From NCBI GenBank assembly GCA_035760965.1, contig DASTRY010000051.1, forward strand, positions 1-64,000: 64,000 bases of DNA, written 5' to 3'. Source of the DNA: JADGHX01 sp035760965. Lineage in GTDB: Bacteria > Pseudomonadota > Gammaproteobacteria > Steroidobacterales > Steroidobacteraceae. The position numbers and the translations under genes were made by a program. Position 1 is the stretch's first letter. Each line of letters begins with the position of its first letter. Below, one piece after another: positions 8,481-18,494 of the stretch. The notes under the pieces are model-generated. The model had not been told where the DNA came from. It did no database searches and saw only the letters and a program-made list of their open reading frames with translations.

Positions 8481-8876
8481 TTATTTCACGACCTTGAGCT
8501 GCGGGCGCTTGCCGCCCTCGTCCACGGAGTTGGGTCGCGTCGGCGGCTCGGGCCCGAGGTCCTGATCAGTGAAGACCATGCCCTCGCCCGTCTCGCGCGC
8601 ATAGATCCCGAGCACCGCGCCGATCGGAAAGATCACCCGGTTCACCACTCCGGCGAAGCGTGCATCGAACTCGATCCACTCGTTGCCGAGCTTCAAGTGC
8701 TGCGTGGCGCTCGCGCTGAGGTTCAGCACGATCTTGCCGTCCTTCACGTACGCCCGCGGCACGTCCACGCCGCTGTGGTCGGCGTCGACGATGACGTGCG
8801 GGGTGTGCCCGCAGTCCGTCATCCACTGATGCATCGCGCGCAGGAGGTAGGGTCGTTTGGCGGGGGGTTGTCGCAT
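8481..8876 (-). CDS. sspB: ClpXP protease specificity-enhancing factor SspB
   Basis: Adaptor that delivers ssrA-tagged proteins to ClpXP. About 131 residues from the ATG at 8876. The globular substrate-binding part includes KRPYLLRAMHQWMTDCG, HVIVDA, GKIVLNLS and ARFAGV, and a flexible linker leads to the C-terminal RPQLKVVK, the ClpX-docking (XB) motif, so both halves of the adaptor are intact. It directly follows sspA, with their ends 40 nt apart, as in E. coli and Pseudomonas. Confidence 0.96.
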   Translation of the reverse strand: MRQPPAKRPYLLRAMHQWMTDCGHTPHVIVDADHSGVDVPRAYVKDGKIVLNLSASATQHLKLGNEWIEFDARFAGVVNRVIFPIGAVLGIYARETGEGMVFTDQDLGPEPPTRPNSVDEGGKRPQLKVVK

Positions 8877-8916
8877 GGCGCTCAGGTGCGTTGGCGCAAA
8901 GCTCGGCCTATCGATC

Positions 8917-9540
8917 CTATAGCAGTCGCATTTCCTGTTCCGCATCCGACAGGCTCTCGCGGAATGCGGGCCGCGAGAAGAGCAGGCTCGCGTACTTCAC
9001 GATCGGCTGCGCCTGCGGCGGCAGGTCGATCTCGTAGTACTGCAAGCGCCACAGGATCGGCGCGATGGTCGCATCGACGAGCGAGAACTCGTCCGACAGA
9101 AAGTACGGCTTGATCTTGAACAGGTCCGTGCTCTGCAGGATGGTGTCCCGCAAGATCTTCTTGTAGCGCACGGCGTTCTTCTTGTCCGGATCGCTCTCGA
9201 TCTGGTGCACGAGACCGTACCAGTCGCGCTCGATGCGATAGAGCGCGAGCCGGAACTGCGCGCGCGTCACCGGATCCACCGGCATGAGCGGCGGATGCGG
9301 AAAGCGCTCGTCGAGATACTCGATGATGACTCGCGAGTCGTAGAGCACCAGGTCCCGGTCCACGAGCGTCGGTACGCTGTGATACGGGTTCAGGTCGAGC
9401 AAGTCCTCCGGAAACTTGCCCGGCTCGACGCTCACGATGTCGATACTGATGCCCTTCTCCGCAAGCACGATGCGCGTGCGGTGGCTCCACGGATCGTTGG
9501 GAGCCGAGAAGAGCGTCATGATGGATCGTCTGCTCGACAA
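8917..9540 (-). CDS. sspA: Stringent starvation protein A (GST-fold RNA polymerase-associated)
   Basis: Glutathione-transferase-fold protein that binds RNA polymerase and is needed for stationary-phase and acid-stress expression in enterobacteria; it lacks GST activity. 207 residues: N-terminal thioredoxin-like domain (MTLFSAPNDPWSHRTRIVLA, NPYHSVPTLVDRDLVLYDS) then the helical domain (KPYFLSDEFSLVDATIAPILW). The TTG at 9538-9540 has GGGAG 7 nt upstream and gives an N-terminus like E. coli SspA; an ATG at 9519 is the alternative. Between petC and sspB on the same strand. Confidence 0.94.
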   Translation of the reverse strand: MSSRRSIMTLFSAPNDPWSHRTRIVLAEKGISIDIVSVEPGKFPEDLLDLNPYHSVPTLVDRDLVLYDSRVIIEYLDERFPHPPLMPVDPVTRAQFRLALYRIERDWYGLVHQIESDPDKKNAVRYKKILRDTILQSTDLFKIKPYFLSDEFSLVDATIAPILWRLQYYEIDLPPQAQPIVKYASLLFSRPAFRESLSDAEQEMRLL

Positions 9541-9597
9541 GTTTCCGCTCCCGAGAAGGTCAGCGACGCCGGGCGACCGCCCGGCATCTCAGGTCCT

Positions 9598-10398
9598 TCA
9601 ATGGACGTCTTTCCAATATTCCTTCTTCATCAGCCACGCCATCCACGTGAATGCGATCAGGAACAGCACGACCCAGACGCCGAGCGCACGGCGCTTCACC
9701 TGCGTCGGCTCGCTCGCGTAGTCCAGGAAGTTTACGGTATCGCGAACGAAGGAGTCGTACTCTGCTTCGGTCATCCGCCCCGGCAGGACGATCTCGAACT
9801 TCTGGAGCACCTGCTCGGCGTGCGGCTTGCCGTCCTCGCCCGTGACCTCTTCGGTCTTGTACACCGCCTTCTTGACGCCCTCCAGCTCCGACAGCACGTG
9901 CGGCATGGCCGTGTTGGGGAGGCGCAGGTTATTGACCCCAGTGGGTTTCGAGGGGTCCAGGTAGAAGGTCTTCAGGAACTGGTAGATGTAGTTCCGGCCG
10001 CGGGCACGCAGCATCAGCGAGAGGTCGGGCGGTGCCTTGCCGAACCAGTTCTCGGCGTCCGCGCCCGGCATGCTGGTCGTGATGTAGTCCGCCGGCTTGG
10101 CGCCCGGAGGCAACAGCAGCTTCTCGAGCTGCTCGTCCGGGATATGCAGGTCCTTCGCGAGGCGCGACCAGCGCACGTACTTCAGGGAATGACATCCCTG
10201 GCAGTAGCTGACGAAGTTGCGCGCACCGCGCTGGAGCGAGCTGACATTCGACACCTCGTTGTTGACGTGCCAGTTCTTCCAGCTGTCGCCGAGAGGCGCC
10301 TCCTCGTGCTCGCCGGCCGGCTCCTCGGCCGCACCCGCCGCGCCCGCCAATGCGAACGCAGCCACCAGGCCTACCGCCAGCGTCTTAAGCGTGCGCAT
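9598..10398 (-). CDS. petC: Ubiquinol-cytochrome c reductase, cytochrome c1
   Basis: Haem-c subunit of the bc1 complex that passes electrons from the Rieske protein to cytochrome c. 266 residues: signal peptide ending near AGAAGAA, the covalent haem site CQGCH at about residues 66-70, a probable axial Met in the TAMPHVL segment, and one C-terminal anchor helix (ALGVWVVLFLIAFTWMAWLM). The start overlaps the end of petB by 14 nt, indicating translational coupling in petABC. sspA follows after 57 nt. Confidence 0.97.
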   Translation of the reverse strand: MRTLKTLAVGLVAAFALAGAAGAAEEPAGEHEEAPLGDSWKNWHVNNEVSNVSSLQRGARNFVSYCQGCHSLKYVRWSRLAKDLHIPDEQLEKLLLPPGAKPADYITTSMPGADAENWFGKAPPDLSLMLRARGRNYIYQFLKTFYLDPSKPTGVNNLRLPNTAMPHVLSELEGVKKAVYKTEEVTGEDGKPHAEQVLQKFEIVLPGRMTEAEYDSFVRDTVNFLDYASEPTQVKRRALGVWVVLFLIAFTWMAWLMKKEYWKDVH

Positions 10399-11659
10399 GG
10401 TAGGTCAACCTCTCAGGAACGGGCTTCACGGGATCGAGCGATGTGTAGATGGGCATGCCCAGGAAGAACAGGAAGTAGAACACGGTGAAGATGCGGGCCA
10501 GCGCGACGTAGATACCTTCGGCCGGCTGCAGTCCGAGATACATCAGCACGAGAAACGAGATCACGAAGATCGTGAGCGCGCCGCGCGACATCCAGCCGCG
10601 ATAGCGCATCGACTTCACGGGCGAGCGATCGAGCCACGGCAGGAAGAGCCACAGCACGACGGCGAAGAACATGAGCAGTGCCCCGAGCCGCTGGTCCGGT
10701 ACCGCGCGCAGGATGGCGTAGTACGGCGTGAAGTACCACACGGGTGCGATGTGCTCCGGCGTCGACAGCGGATTGGCCGGCTCGAAGTTCGGCGCTTCGA
10801 GGAACAGCCCGCCGAAGGTCGGCACGAAGAACACCACGATGCTGAACAGGATGAAGAACACGCCGACGCCGACGACGTCCTTCACCGTGTAGTACGGGTG
10901 GAACGGGATGCCGTCGATCGGGTGCCCGTCCGGACCGAGCTTGTCCTTGATCTCGATGCCGTCCGGATTGCTCGAGCCCGTGCGCCGCAGCGCGACGAGG
11001 TGGAACACGACGAGCAGCAGCAGCGCGAGCGGGATGGCGACGACGTGCAGCGAGAAGAACCGATTCAGCGTCGCGTCCGCGATGCCGTAGTCGCCGCGGA
11101 TCCACTCGACGAGCCCCGGCCCGATCCCGGGGATCGTGCCGAAGAGGTTCACGATCACCTGGGCGCCCCAGAACGACATGTTGCCCCACGGCAGCACGTA
11201 GCCCATGAACGCCTCGGCCATCAGCGCGAGATACACCGCCATGCCGAACAGCCACAGCAGCTCGCGCGGCGCCTTGTAAGAGCCATACAGCAGCGCGCGG
11301 AACATGTGCAGATACACGACGATGAAGAAGAACGAGGCACCCGTGGAATGCAGGTAGCGGATGAGCCACCCGTAATCCACCTCGCGCATGATGAACTCGA
11401 CGGAGTCGAACGCCGTCGCTTCACCCACCTTGTAGAACATGGTGAGGAAGATGCCGGTCACGAGCTGGATCACCAGCACGACGAGCGCGAGCGAGCCGAA
11501 GTAGTACCAGATGTTGAAGTTCTTCGGCGCGTAGTAGCCCGTGAGCTGGCTGCTCATGAACTCTTCGACGGGGAAGCGCTTGTAGAGCCAGCCTTTGAAA
11601 CCCGTGGTGGGCGTGCCCGCCGGCTGAGGGCTCGGGCCCGTGGACGATGGAGTCACCAC
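10385..11659 (-). CDS. petB: Ubiquinol-cytochrome c reductase, cytochrome b
   Basis: Membrane core of the bc1 complex, carrying haems bL and bH and the Qo/Qi quinol sites. 424 residues with eight hydrophobic helices. Haem-ligand His pairs sit in RYLHSTGASFFFIVVYLHMFR and FFSLHVVAIPLALLLLVVFHL, and GYVLPWGNMSFWGA marks the cd loop at Qo; PxW-type PEHIAPVWYF replaces the PEWY turn in the usual place. The start is immediately next to the petA stop and the end overlaps petC, so the three genes are tightly coupled. Confidence 0.97.
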   Translation of the reverse strand: MVTPSSTGPSPQPAGTPTTGFKGWLYKRFPVEEFMSSQLTGYYAPKNFNIWYYFGSLALVVLVIQLVTGIFLTMFYKVGEATAFDSVEFIMREVDYGWLIRYLHSTGASFFFIVVYLHMFRALLYGSYKAPRELLWLFGMAVYLALMAEAFMGYVLPWGNMSFWGAQVIVNLFGTIPGIGPGLVEWIRGDYGIADATLNRFFSLHVVAIPLALLLLVVFHLVALRRTGSSNPDGIEIKDKLGPDGHPIDGIPFHPYYTVKDVVGVGVFFILFSIVVFFVPTFGGLFLEAPNFEPANPLSTPEHIAPVWYFTPYYAILRAVPDQRLGALLMFFAVVLWLFLPWLDRSPVKSMRYRGWMSRGALTIFVISFLVLMYLGLQPAEGIYVALARIFTVFYFLFFLGMPIYTSLDPVKPVPERLTYHAHA

Positions 11660-12289
11660 TTACGCAGCCCCCTTGTTCTTCTCGTTGGCGTCGACACCGA
11701 CGATGAGCTTGGTGCCCTCGATGGTGTACGGCGGAATACGCAGGTTCACCGAGGCCGGCGAACCGTCGAACACGCGCCCGGCGAGGTCGAAGCGCGAGCC
11801 GTGGCACGGACAGAAGAATCCGCCCGGCCAATCCGCACCGAGCTCGGGGATGCCCGGCTCGAAGCGCTGCTTCGGCAAGCACCCGAGGTGCGTGCAGATG
11901 CCGATGAGCACGAGGTACTCGGGCGTCAGCGAGCGCACCGGGTTCTTGGCGTAGTCGGGCTGGTCGGACTTCTTGGACTCGGGGTCCTTCAGGCGCGCAT
12001 CGTGGTTCGAGAGGAGCTGGAGCATCTGCGGCGTACGGTGCACGACGTAGATCTGCTGCTTGCGCCAGGTGACGATCGCCATCTGCCCGGGTTCGAGCTT
12101 GGAAAGATCCAGCTCCGTCGGCGCGCCGAGGGCGCGTGCGCGCTCGGACGGCTGCCAGGATGCGACGAAGGGAACGACCGCGAAGGCCGCGCCGACCGCG
12201 CCCATCGCGGTCGTCGCCCTCGTCAGGAATTTGCGCCGACTGCTGTCGACTTCGTCATCGGCCGCGATGACACCGTTTTGCACCGTCAA
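11660..12289 (-). CDS. petA: Ubiquinol-cytochrome c reductase, Rieske iron-sulfur subunit
   Basis: [2Fe-2S] subunit that takes the first electron from ubiquinol. The twin-arginine segment SSRRKFLT and following helix target and anchor it in the membrane. Cluster-binding boxes CTHLGC and CPCHGS are both intact, and the C-terminal GSPASVNLRIP follows. A TTG at 12287-12289 was chosen because GGGAGAG lies 7 nt before it (209 residues); the frame stays open to a GTG at 12337 that lacks a ribosome site. First gene of petABC. A minus-strand TATAAT at 12397-12402 could be its -10, although no good -35 accompanies it. Confidence 0.96.
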   Translation of the reverse strand: MTVQNGVIAADDEVDSSRRKFLTRATTAMGAVGAAFAVVPFVASWQPSERARALGAPTELDLSKLEPGQMAIVTWRKQQIYVVHRTPQMLQLLSNHDARLKDPESKKSDQPDYAKNPVRSLTPEYLVLIGICTHLGCLPKQRFEPGIPELGADWPGGFFCPCHGSRFDLAGRVFDGSPASVNLRIPPYTIEGTKLIVGVDANEKNKGAA

Positions 12290-12449
12290 CTTGGAGCTCT
12301 CCCGCTGCTGCCGTTTGCCCCGCGACTCACCGGGCACGCTGCTCGACTGCTCGAACGGCGTAGCGACTGCAGTTTCCGGCCGGCGGGGGGCGGCGCATTA
12401 TACACAAACGACAATTCCCTCCCGGGCGCGGGGTCACCGCATACACGAG

Positions 12450-13598
12450 ATGGTTGCAAAGAGTTGGGGCCGCGGACTTCTGTTCGTGGCCGGTTCAGTC
12501 GTTGGAGGGCTGGCGCTCGCGTTCGTGATCGTGGCGCTGCGCCCCGATCTCATCCGCCGCGACGGCATCACCGCCGTGCCGCCGGCGGTGGCCGGGTCGG
12601 CGCCGGCTACCGTGCAATCCGCGCGTGTGACGTATGCGGACGCCGTACGGCGTGCCGCCCCGGCGGTGGTGAACATATACACCGCACGCGTCGTGACGGA
12701 GCGCGTCGCGCCCTCCTCGCTCGACGAGCTGTTCCGGGAAGGATGGCCGCCGCGCTACAGACAGCGCATCGAAAACAGCCTCGGGTCGGGCGTCATCGTC
12801 GATCACGAAGGCCACGTCGTGACCAATCACCACGTGATCGCGAACGCCGACGCCATCCGGGTACAGCTCGCCGACGAGCGGATTGCCGATGCGGAGATCG
12901 TCGGGCGCGATCCCGACACCGACCTTGCGGTTCTGCGCATCAACCTGAAGGACCTGCCGGTCGCCCCGTTCGGGCGTTCGGACAATCTGCACGTCGGCGA
13001 CGTGGTGCTCGCAATCGGCAGCCCCGTCGGTCTGACGCAGACGGTGACGCACGGCATCGTGAGCGCCACCACCCGCTCGCTAGGAGTTGCGACATTCGAG
13101 GACTTCATCCAGACGGATGCCGCGATCAACGTGGGCAACTCCGGCGGCGCGCTCATCGACACGAGCGGCGCCCTGGTCGGCATCAACACCGCGATCATCG
13201 CCAAGAATCTGGGCGTCGAAGGCATCGGGTTCGCGATCCCGGTGGACCTGGTGCGTGGGGTGCTCGCGGACATCATCGCGCACGGCCGGGTGATCCGCGG
13301 CTGGATCGGCATCGAGCCGCGCGACGTGCCGGAATATCAGCGCCAGCAGCTCGGGCTTCCCGCAACGGGCGTGTTGATTGCTAATCTCTACGTCGGCAGC
13401 CCCGCGCAGCGCGCGGGGTTGCAGCCCGGCGATGTGCTCACCGACATCGATGGCGTGCCGGTGCGGTCGGCGCAGGAAGCGATCGCGCGCGTGGCCTCGC
13501 ATCGCAAGCCCGGTGAGACCATCAAGCTGCGGGTGATCCGCGGCGGGCGCGCGATGGAACTGCAAACACAGGTAGTGGAACAGCCAAGAGGGCGTTGA
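12450..13598 (+). CDS. algW: Membrane-anchored S1C serine protease, DegS/AlgW type
   Basis: HtrA-family periplasmic protease tethered by one N-terminal helix (residues about 8-30). Catalytic triad appears complete: His128 in TNHHVI, Asp158 in DPDTDLAVLRI and Ser231 in NVGNSGGAL. A single C-terminal PDZ domain follows (GWIGIEPRDV...GSPAQRAGLQPGDVLTDIDG). One PDZ plus a membrane anchor fits DegS/AlgW, which cleave the anti-sigma factor RseA/MucA, better than the two-PDZ DegP/MucD. 382 residues from the ATG at 12450. No rseA or mucA is in the window, so the substrate is inferred from family. Divergent from petA. Confidence 0.9.
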   Translation: MVAKSWGRGLLFVAGSVVGGLALAFVIVALRPDLIRRDGITAVPPAVAGSAPATVQSARVTYADAVRRAAPAVVNIYTARVVTERVAPSSLDELFREGWPPRYRQRIENSLGSGVIVDHEGHVVTNHHVIANADAIRVQLADERIADAEIVGRDPDTDLAVLRINLKDLPVAPFGRSDNLHVGDVVLAIGSPVGLTQTVTHGIVSATTRSLGVATFEDFIQTDAAINVGNSGGALIDTSGALVGINTAIIAKNLGVEGIGFAIPVDLVRGVLADIIAHGRVIRGWIGIEPRDVPEYQRQQLGLPATGVLIANLYVGSPAQRAGLQPGDVLTDIDGVPVRSAQEAIARVASHRKPGETIKLRVIRGGRAMELQTQVVEQPRGR

Positions 13599-13616
13599 TG
13601 CCTACGAGGGCGACTG

Positions 13617-14336
13617 ATGAAAACGGATGTTCGCGTACGCTCCTTCGAATCCCGAATCGCGTTGAACGATGCGCTCACCGAGCGCCTGGCATGGGAGATC
13701 GACCAGACCGGGCGCGGCCCGGTGGCCTTGATGCTGGCCGGCGGCAATACGCCGCTGCAGGCCTATCAGACGCTCGCGGGCCGCACGCTCGCGCCGTCCT
13801 CGACGCTCGAGCTGTTCTTCTCCGACGAGCGCTACGTGCCGCCGACCTCGGACGCGAGCACCTTTCGTGCGATGCGGCCGCTGCTCGAGGCGCTCGCGCT
13901 GCCTGCCGAGCGCATCCTGCGCGTGCGCACCGAGCTGCCGCTCGAGCGTGCGACGGAAGACTACGAGCGGCGGTTACGCGCGCTGCTGCGCGCATCCCCG
14001 CGCATCCCGCTCGGCATTCTCGGGCTCGGCGCGGATGGACACACCGCATCGCTCTTCACCGAAGGCGATCTGCAGCGCTCGCTCGGAAAGCTGGCCATCT
14101 CGGTGCAACGGCCCGACGGACGCGCGGCGATCAGCGTGACACCGCAGATGCTGGCGAAGATCGCCGAGATCATCTTCGTCGTCGCGGGTGCGGACAAGCG
14201 CGCGGCGCTGAAGGCGCTCATCGAGCGCAAGCCGGAATCGATCGCGGCGCGCGCCGTCGCGGGCTGCGCGAGCATCGAGATCTGGGCGGATCGCGATGCG
14301 TATCCGCCGCAGCCTCAGCCCGGCCCCTCGTGGTGA
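13617..14336 (+). CDS. pgl: 6-phosphogluconolactonase
   Basis: Hydrolyses 6-phosphoglucono-lactone in the oxidative pentose phosphate pathway. 239 residues of the DevB/NagB-like fold with the family motifs GPVALMLAGGNTP, FFSDERYVPPTSDASTF and LGILGLGADGHTASLF. It begins 18 nt after the algW stop and may be co-transcribed with it. Its last 22 nt overlap the 3' end of the next pathway gene (6-phosphogluconate dehydrogenase), which points the opposite way, so consecutive enzymes are encoded tail to tail. Confidence 0.94.
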   Translation: MKTDVRVRSFESRIALNDALTERLAWEIDQTGRGPVALMLAGGNTPLQAYQTLAGRTLAPSSTLELFFSDERYVPPTSDASTFRAMRPLLEALALPAERILRVRTELPLERATEDYERRLRALLRASPRIPLGILGLGADGHTASLFTEGDLQRSLGKLAISVQRPDGRAAISVTPQMLAKIAEIIFVVAGADKRAALKALIERKPESIAARAVAGCASIEIWADRDAYPPQPQPGPSW

Positions 14337-15316
14337 CCGCCGAAGCCGAGGCGCATCGCCGAGAGCACTTTGTCCGCGAACTGCGCCCGGTCGCGTGACG
14401 CGAAACGCGAATAGAGCGCGGCGCTGAGCACGTACGCGGGCACGCCTTCTTCGATGGCCGCCTGCAGCGTCCAGCGGCCTTCGCCCGAATCGGCGACGCG
14501 CCCGGCGAAGGCGGCGAGCTTGGGATCCTTCGCGAGCGCCGCCGCGGCCAGATCGAGCAGCGAGGAGCCGATGATGCTCCCGTGCCGCCACACCTCCGCG
14601 ATCGCGGCGATGTCGAGCTGGTACTGAAAATGACTCGGGTTGCTGAGCGGCGCGGTCTCGGCATCGGTGGCGCGCTGGCCGAGACCGGCGTCGGCGTGCT
14701 TCAGGATGTTGAAGCCCTCGGCATACGCGGCCATCAGGCCGTACTCGATGCCGTTGTGGACCATCTTCACGAAGTGCCCGGCGCCGTGCTGTCCGCAGTG
14801 CAGGTAGCCGCGCGCCGCGGTGCCTTGCGTGTTGCCGGCCGCCGGCGTGCCGCCGCCCGGCGCCAGCGTGGCGAAGATCGGATCGAGCCGTGCGACCGGC
14901 TCTTTCTCGCCGCCGATCATGAGACAGAACCCGCGCTCGAGGCCGAGCACACCGCCGCTCGTGCCGACGTCGAGATAGTGCAGGCCCTCCGCCTTCAGCT
15001 CTTCGGCGCGGCGGATGTCGTCGTGATAGTGGGAGTTGCCGCCGTCGATGACGATGTCGCCCGGCTGGAGCAGCGGACGCAGCTCCTTCAACACCGTGTC
15101 GACGACCGCGGCGGGGATCATGATCCAGATCGCGCGCGGCGGGGTGAGGGCCGCAACGAGGTCTTTCAGTGTGTGCACGCCGCGCGCGCCGGACTCCTCG
15201 ACCTGTTTCACCACCGCAGGAGTGCGATCGTAGGCCACGCACTGATGACCGCCGCGCTGGAGGCGCCGCACCATGTTGGCGCCCATGCGTCCCAAACCGA
15301 TCATTCCAAGCTGCAC
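14315..15316 (-). CDS. gnd: 6-phosphogluconate dehydrogenase, decarboxylating (short GndA-like form)
   Basis: Oxidises 6-phosphogluconate to ribulose 5-phosphate and CO2. 333 residues: Rossmann start MIGLGRMGANMVRRL, the IDGGNSHYHDD substrate loop, DVGTSGGVLGLERGFCLMIGG, and the catalytic Lys in HFVKMVHNGIEYG. At this length it is the short form found with NAD-preferring enzymes rather than the roughly 470-residue E. coli type; the aspartate in VAYDRTP after the second beta strand also favours NAD, an inference. A Gly/His-rich tail ends the protein. murA lies 14 nt upstream on the same strand. Confidence 0.94.
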   Translation of the reverse strand: MQLGMIGLGRMGANMVRRLQRGGHQCVAYDRTPAVVKQVEESGARGVHTLKDLVAALTPPRAIWIMIPAAVVDTVLKELRPLLQPGDIVIDGGNSHYHDDIRRAEELKAEGLHYLDVGTSGGVLGLERGFCLMIGGEKEPVARLDPIFATLAPGGGTPAAGNTQGTAARGYLHCGQHGAGHFVKMVHNGIEYGLMAAYAEGFNILKHADAGLGQRATDAETAPLSNPSHFQYQLDIAAIAEVWRHGSIIGSSLLDLAAAALAKDPKLAAFAGRVADSGEGRWTLQAAIEEGVPAYVLSAALYSRFASRDRAQFADKVLSAMRLGFGGHHEGPG

Positions 15317-15330
15317 GGGCTCCTCCTCGG

Positions 15331-16590
<1,260 letters not shown>

Positions 16591-16827
16591 TCAGGACCTC
16601 CCGGCTTCCTCGGGTGTGAGCGCCTCGATCGACATCGCGTGGATCTCGCGGCCCATCAGCTCGCCGAGCGTCCGGTAGACGAGCTGGTGACGGGCGATCG
16701 CGCGCTTGCCGGCGAACTCCGCCGACACGATGCGCGCCGCGAAATGGGTGTTGTCGTCGGATTCGACCCGGACTTCGGCCCCGGGAAGGCCGGCGCGGAT
16801 CAGCTCCGCGACTTGCTGAGGGTTCAT
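16591..16827 (-). CDS. ibaG: BolA-family protein IbaG
   Basis: Small class-II KH-like BolA protein, 78 residues, which in relatives binds monothiol glutaredoxin and Fe-S clusters and influences acid stress. It shows EVRVESDDNTHFAARIVSAEF with the conserved His, and RHQLVYRTLGELMGREIHAMSIEALTPEE at the C-terminus. Start ATG at 16825-16827; the frame is open far upstream but that part is the antisense of kdsD. Ends directly against murA, the canonical ibaG-murA pair. Divergent from kdsD with 75 nt between starts. Confidence 0.94.
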   Translation of the reverse strand: MNPQQVAELIRAGLPGAEVRVESDDNTHFAARIVSAEFAGKRAIARHQLVYRTLGELMGREIHAMSIEALTPEEAGRS

Positions 16828-16902
16828 GAGCGTGGTGGTGATACGACCGGATGCGAAAGGTGAGGCGCCGCAGTGTAAGGGTTTCGCGCTAGCATTGGCG
16901 AC

Positions 16903-17901
16903 ATGCACCCTGCCCCCGTCGCATCCGCCGCTGATGCCGACCTGCTCGCTTCCGCGCGCAAGGCCCTGACCATCGAGGCGAAGGCCGTCGAAGCGCTGCT
17001 GCCGAAGCTCGACGGCTCGTTCGCCGTGGCCTGCCGGCTCTGCCTCGGCTGCACGGGCCGCGTCGTCGTGAGCGGCATGGGCAAGTCCGGGCACATCGCC
17101 GGCAAGATTGCCGCCACGCTCGCGAGCACCGGCACGCCCGCGTTCTTCCTGCATCCCGCCGAGGCCGGGCACGGCGATCTCGGCATGATCACGAAGCTCG
17201 ACGTGGTGCTCGCCATTTCGAACTCCGGCGAGACGCAGGAGCTCGTCGTGCTGCTGCCGCATTTGAAGCGTCTCGGCGTGCCGATCATCGTGATGACCGG
17301 CAAGCCGACTTCCTCGCTCGGCAAGGCCGCGAACGTCGTGCTCGATGTGAGCGTGCCCGCGGAGGCGTGCCCGCTCAATCTCGCGCCCACGGCGAGCACG
17401 ACGGCCACGCTCGCGATGGGCGATGCGCTCGCCGTCGCGCTGCTCGAGGCGCGCGGCTTCACCGAGAAAGACTTCGCGCATTCGCATCCCGGCGGCAGTC
17501 TCGGCCGTCGCCTGCTGTTGCACGTCGAAGACCTCATGCACAAGGGCGACGATGTCCCGCGCGTGCGCGCCGACACGCTGCTGCGCGACGGCCTCATCGA
17601 GATGTCGCGCAAGAAGCTCGGGATGACGGTGGTCGTCGACGCGGACGATTGCATCCTCGGTGTGTTCACCGACGGCGACCTGCGTCGCGCGCTCGACAAG
17701 ACCTCGCTGGATATCCGCACCACGCCGATGAAAGACGTGATGACTCCGAATCCCAAGCGCATCGGGCCGCGCGAGCTCGCCGCCGAAGCGGTGCATCTCA
17801 TGGAAACCTACGCCATCACCGCCCTGCCGGTCGCCGAGGCGAACGGCAAGCTCGTCGGCGCGTTGAACGTGCACGATCTGTTTCGTGCCGGCGTGGTCTG
17901 A
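16903..17901 (+). CDS. kdsD: D-arabinose 5-phosphate isomerase
   Basis: Converts ribulose 5-phosphate to arabinose 5-phosphate, the precursor of KDO in lipopolysaccharide. 332 residues: SIS domain (SGMGKSGHIAGKIAATLAST, NSGETQEL, HSHPGGSLGRRLL, containing the Lys, Glu and His used in catalysis) followed by two CBS domains from about residue 205 (TVVVDADDCILGVFTDGDLRR, and METYAITALPVAEANGKLVG). First gene of the KDO/Lpt run. A TAGCAT 8 nt before the start could be a -10 of a very short leader; weak evidence. Confidence 0.96.
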   Translation: MHPAPVASAADADLLASARKALTIEAKAVEALLPKLDGSFAVACRLCLGCTGRVVVSGMGKSGHIAGKIAATLASTGTPAFFLHPAEAGHGDLGMITKLDVVLAISNSGETQELVVLLPHLKRLGVPIIVMTGKPTSSLGKAANVVLDVSVPAEACPLNLAPTASTTATLAMGDALAVALLEARGFTEKDFAHSHPGGSLGRRLLLHVEDLMHKGDDVPRVRADTLLRDGLIEMSRKKLGMTVVVDADDCILGVFTDGDLRRALDKTSLDIRTTPMKDVMTPNPKRIGPRELAAEAVHLMETYAITALPVAEANGKLVGALNVHDLFRAGVV

Positions 17902-17924
17902 AGCCTCGCGCGTTGCCCGCGTCC

Positions 17925-18494
17925 ATGCCCGCCAAGCGAAGCGATCCGGCCGCCATCGAGCTGCTGGTGCTCGATGTGGACGGCGTGCTCACCGATGGCC
18001 GGCTGTACTACGGCGCGCGCGGCGAGGTGCTGAAGGTGTTCGACGTGAAGGACGGGCTCGGGATCAAGCGGCTGATGCGCGCGGGCGTGACGGTCGCCAT
18101 CATCTCCGGCCGGCGCTCGCCGATGGTCGCACGGCGCGCGCGCGATCTCGGGATCGTGCACGTTTTCCAGGGGTCGTCGGACAAGCTGCCGATCTTCGAA
18201 CGCCTGCGCAAGCGCCTGAAGCTCGAGCCCGCGGCGTGCGCGGTCGTCGGTGACGACTTGCCCGATGTGCCGCTCATGCGCGCGGCAGGGCTCGCATTCG
18301 CCGTAGCCGACGCGCACCCCTCCGCGATTCAGGCCGCCGACCGGGTCACGCCGCAGGCAGGCGGGCGCGGCGCGGTCCGCAGCGTTTGCGATCTGCTGCT
18401 CGCCGCGCGTGCGCGCACGGTGAACGGATCCGATGAGCGCCCGCAGCCCGCCTCGAGCACGCGCCGCGCGCGCGCGAATCGCTCGGAAGCCTGA
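17925..18494 (+). CDS. kdsC: 3-deoxy-D-manno-octulosonate 8-phosphate phosphatase
   Basis: HAD phosphatase releasing KDO for LPS. 189 residues. HAD motif I is LVLDVDGVLTDG, motif II IISGRRSPMVARR, the motif III Lys is in GSSDKLPIF, and motif IV is VVGDDLPDVPLM; the cap is minimal, as in the tetrameric KdsC family. Start ATG at 17925, 23 nt after kdsD. The C-terminal tail (SDERPQPASSTRRARANRS) is longer and more basic than usual. Stop and lptC start overlap (TGATGG-type), coupling them. Confidence 0.95.
   Translation: MPAKRSDPAAIELLVLDVDGVLTDGRLYYGARGEVLKVFDVKDGLGIKRLMRAGVTVAIISGRRSPMVARRARDLGIVHVFQGSSDKLPIFERLRKRLKLEPAACAVVGDDLPDVPLMRAAGLAFAVADAHPSAIQAADRVTPQAGGRGAVRSVCDLLLAARARTVNGSDERPQPASSTRRARANRSEA

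Noticed and set aside
10217..13384. A 1,055-codon frame on the plus strand across petC, petB, petA and the protease
   Set aside because: Antisense to bc1 genes and out of frame with the DegS-type protease; composition (Arg, Asp, His) is typical of a shadow.
16828..17874. Long minus-strand extension of ibaG
   Set aside because: The extension is antisense to kdsD; the short BolA domain alone matches the family length.
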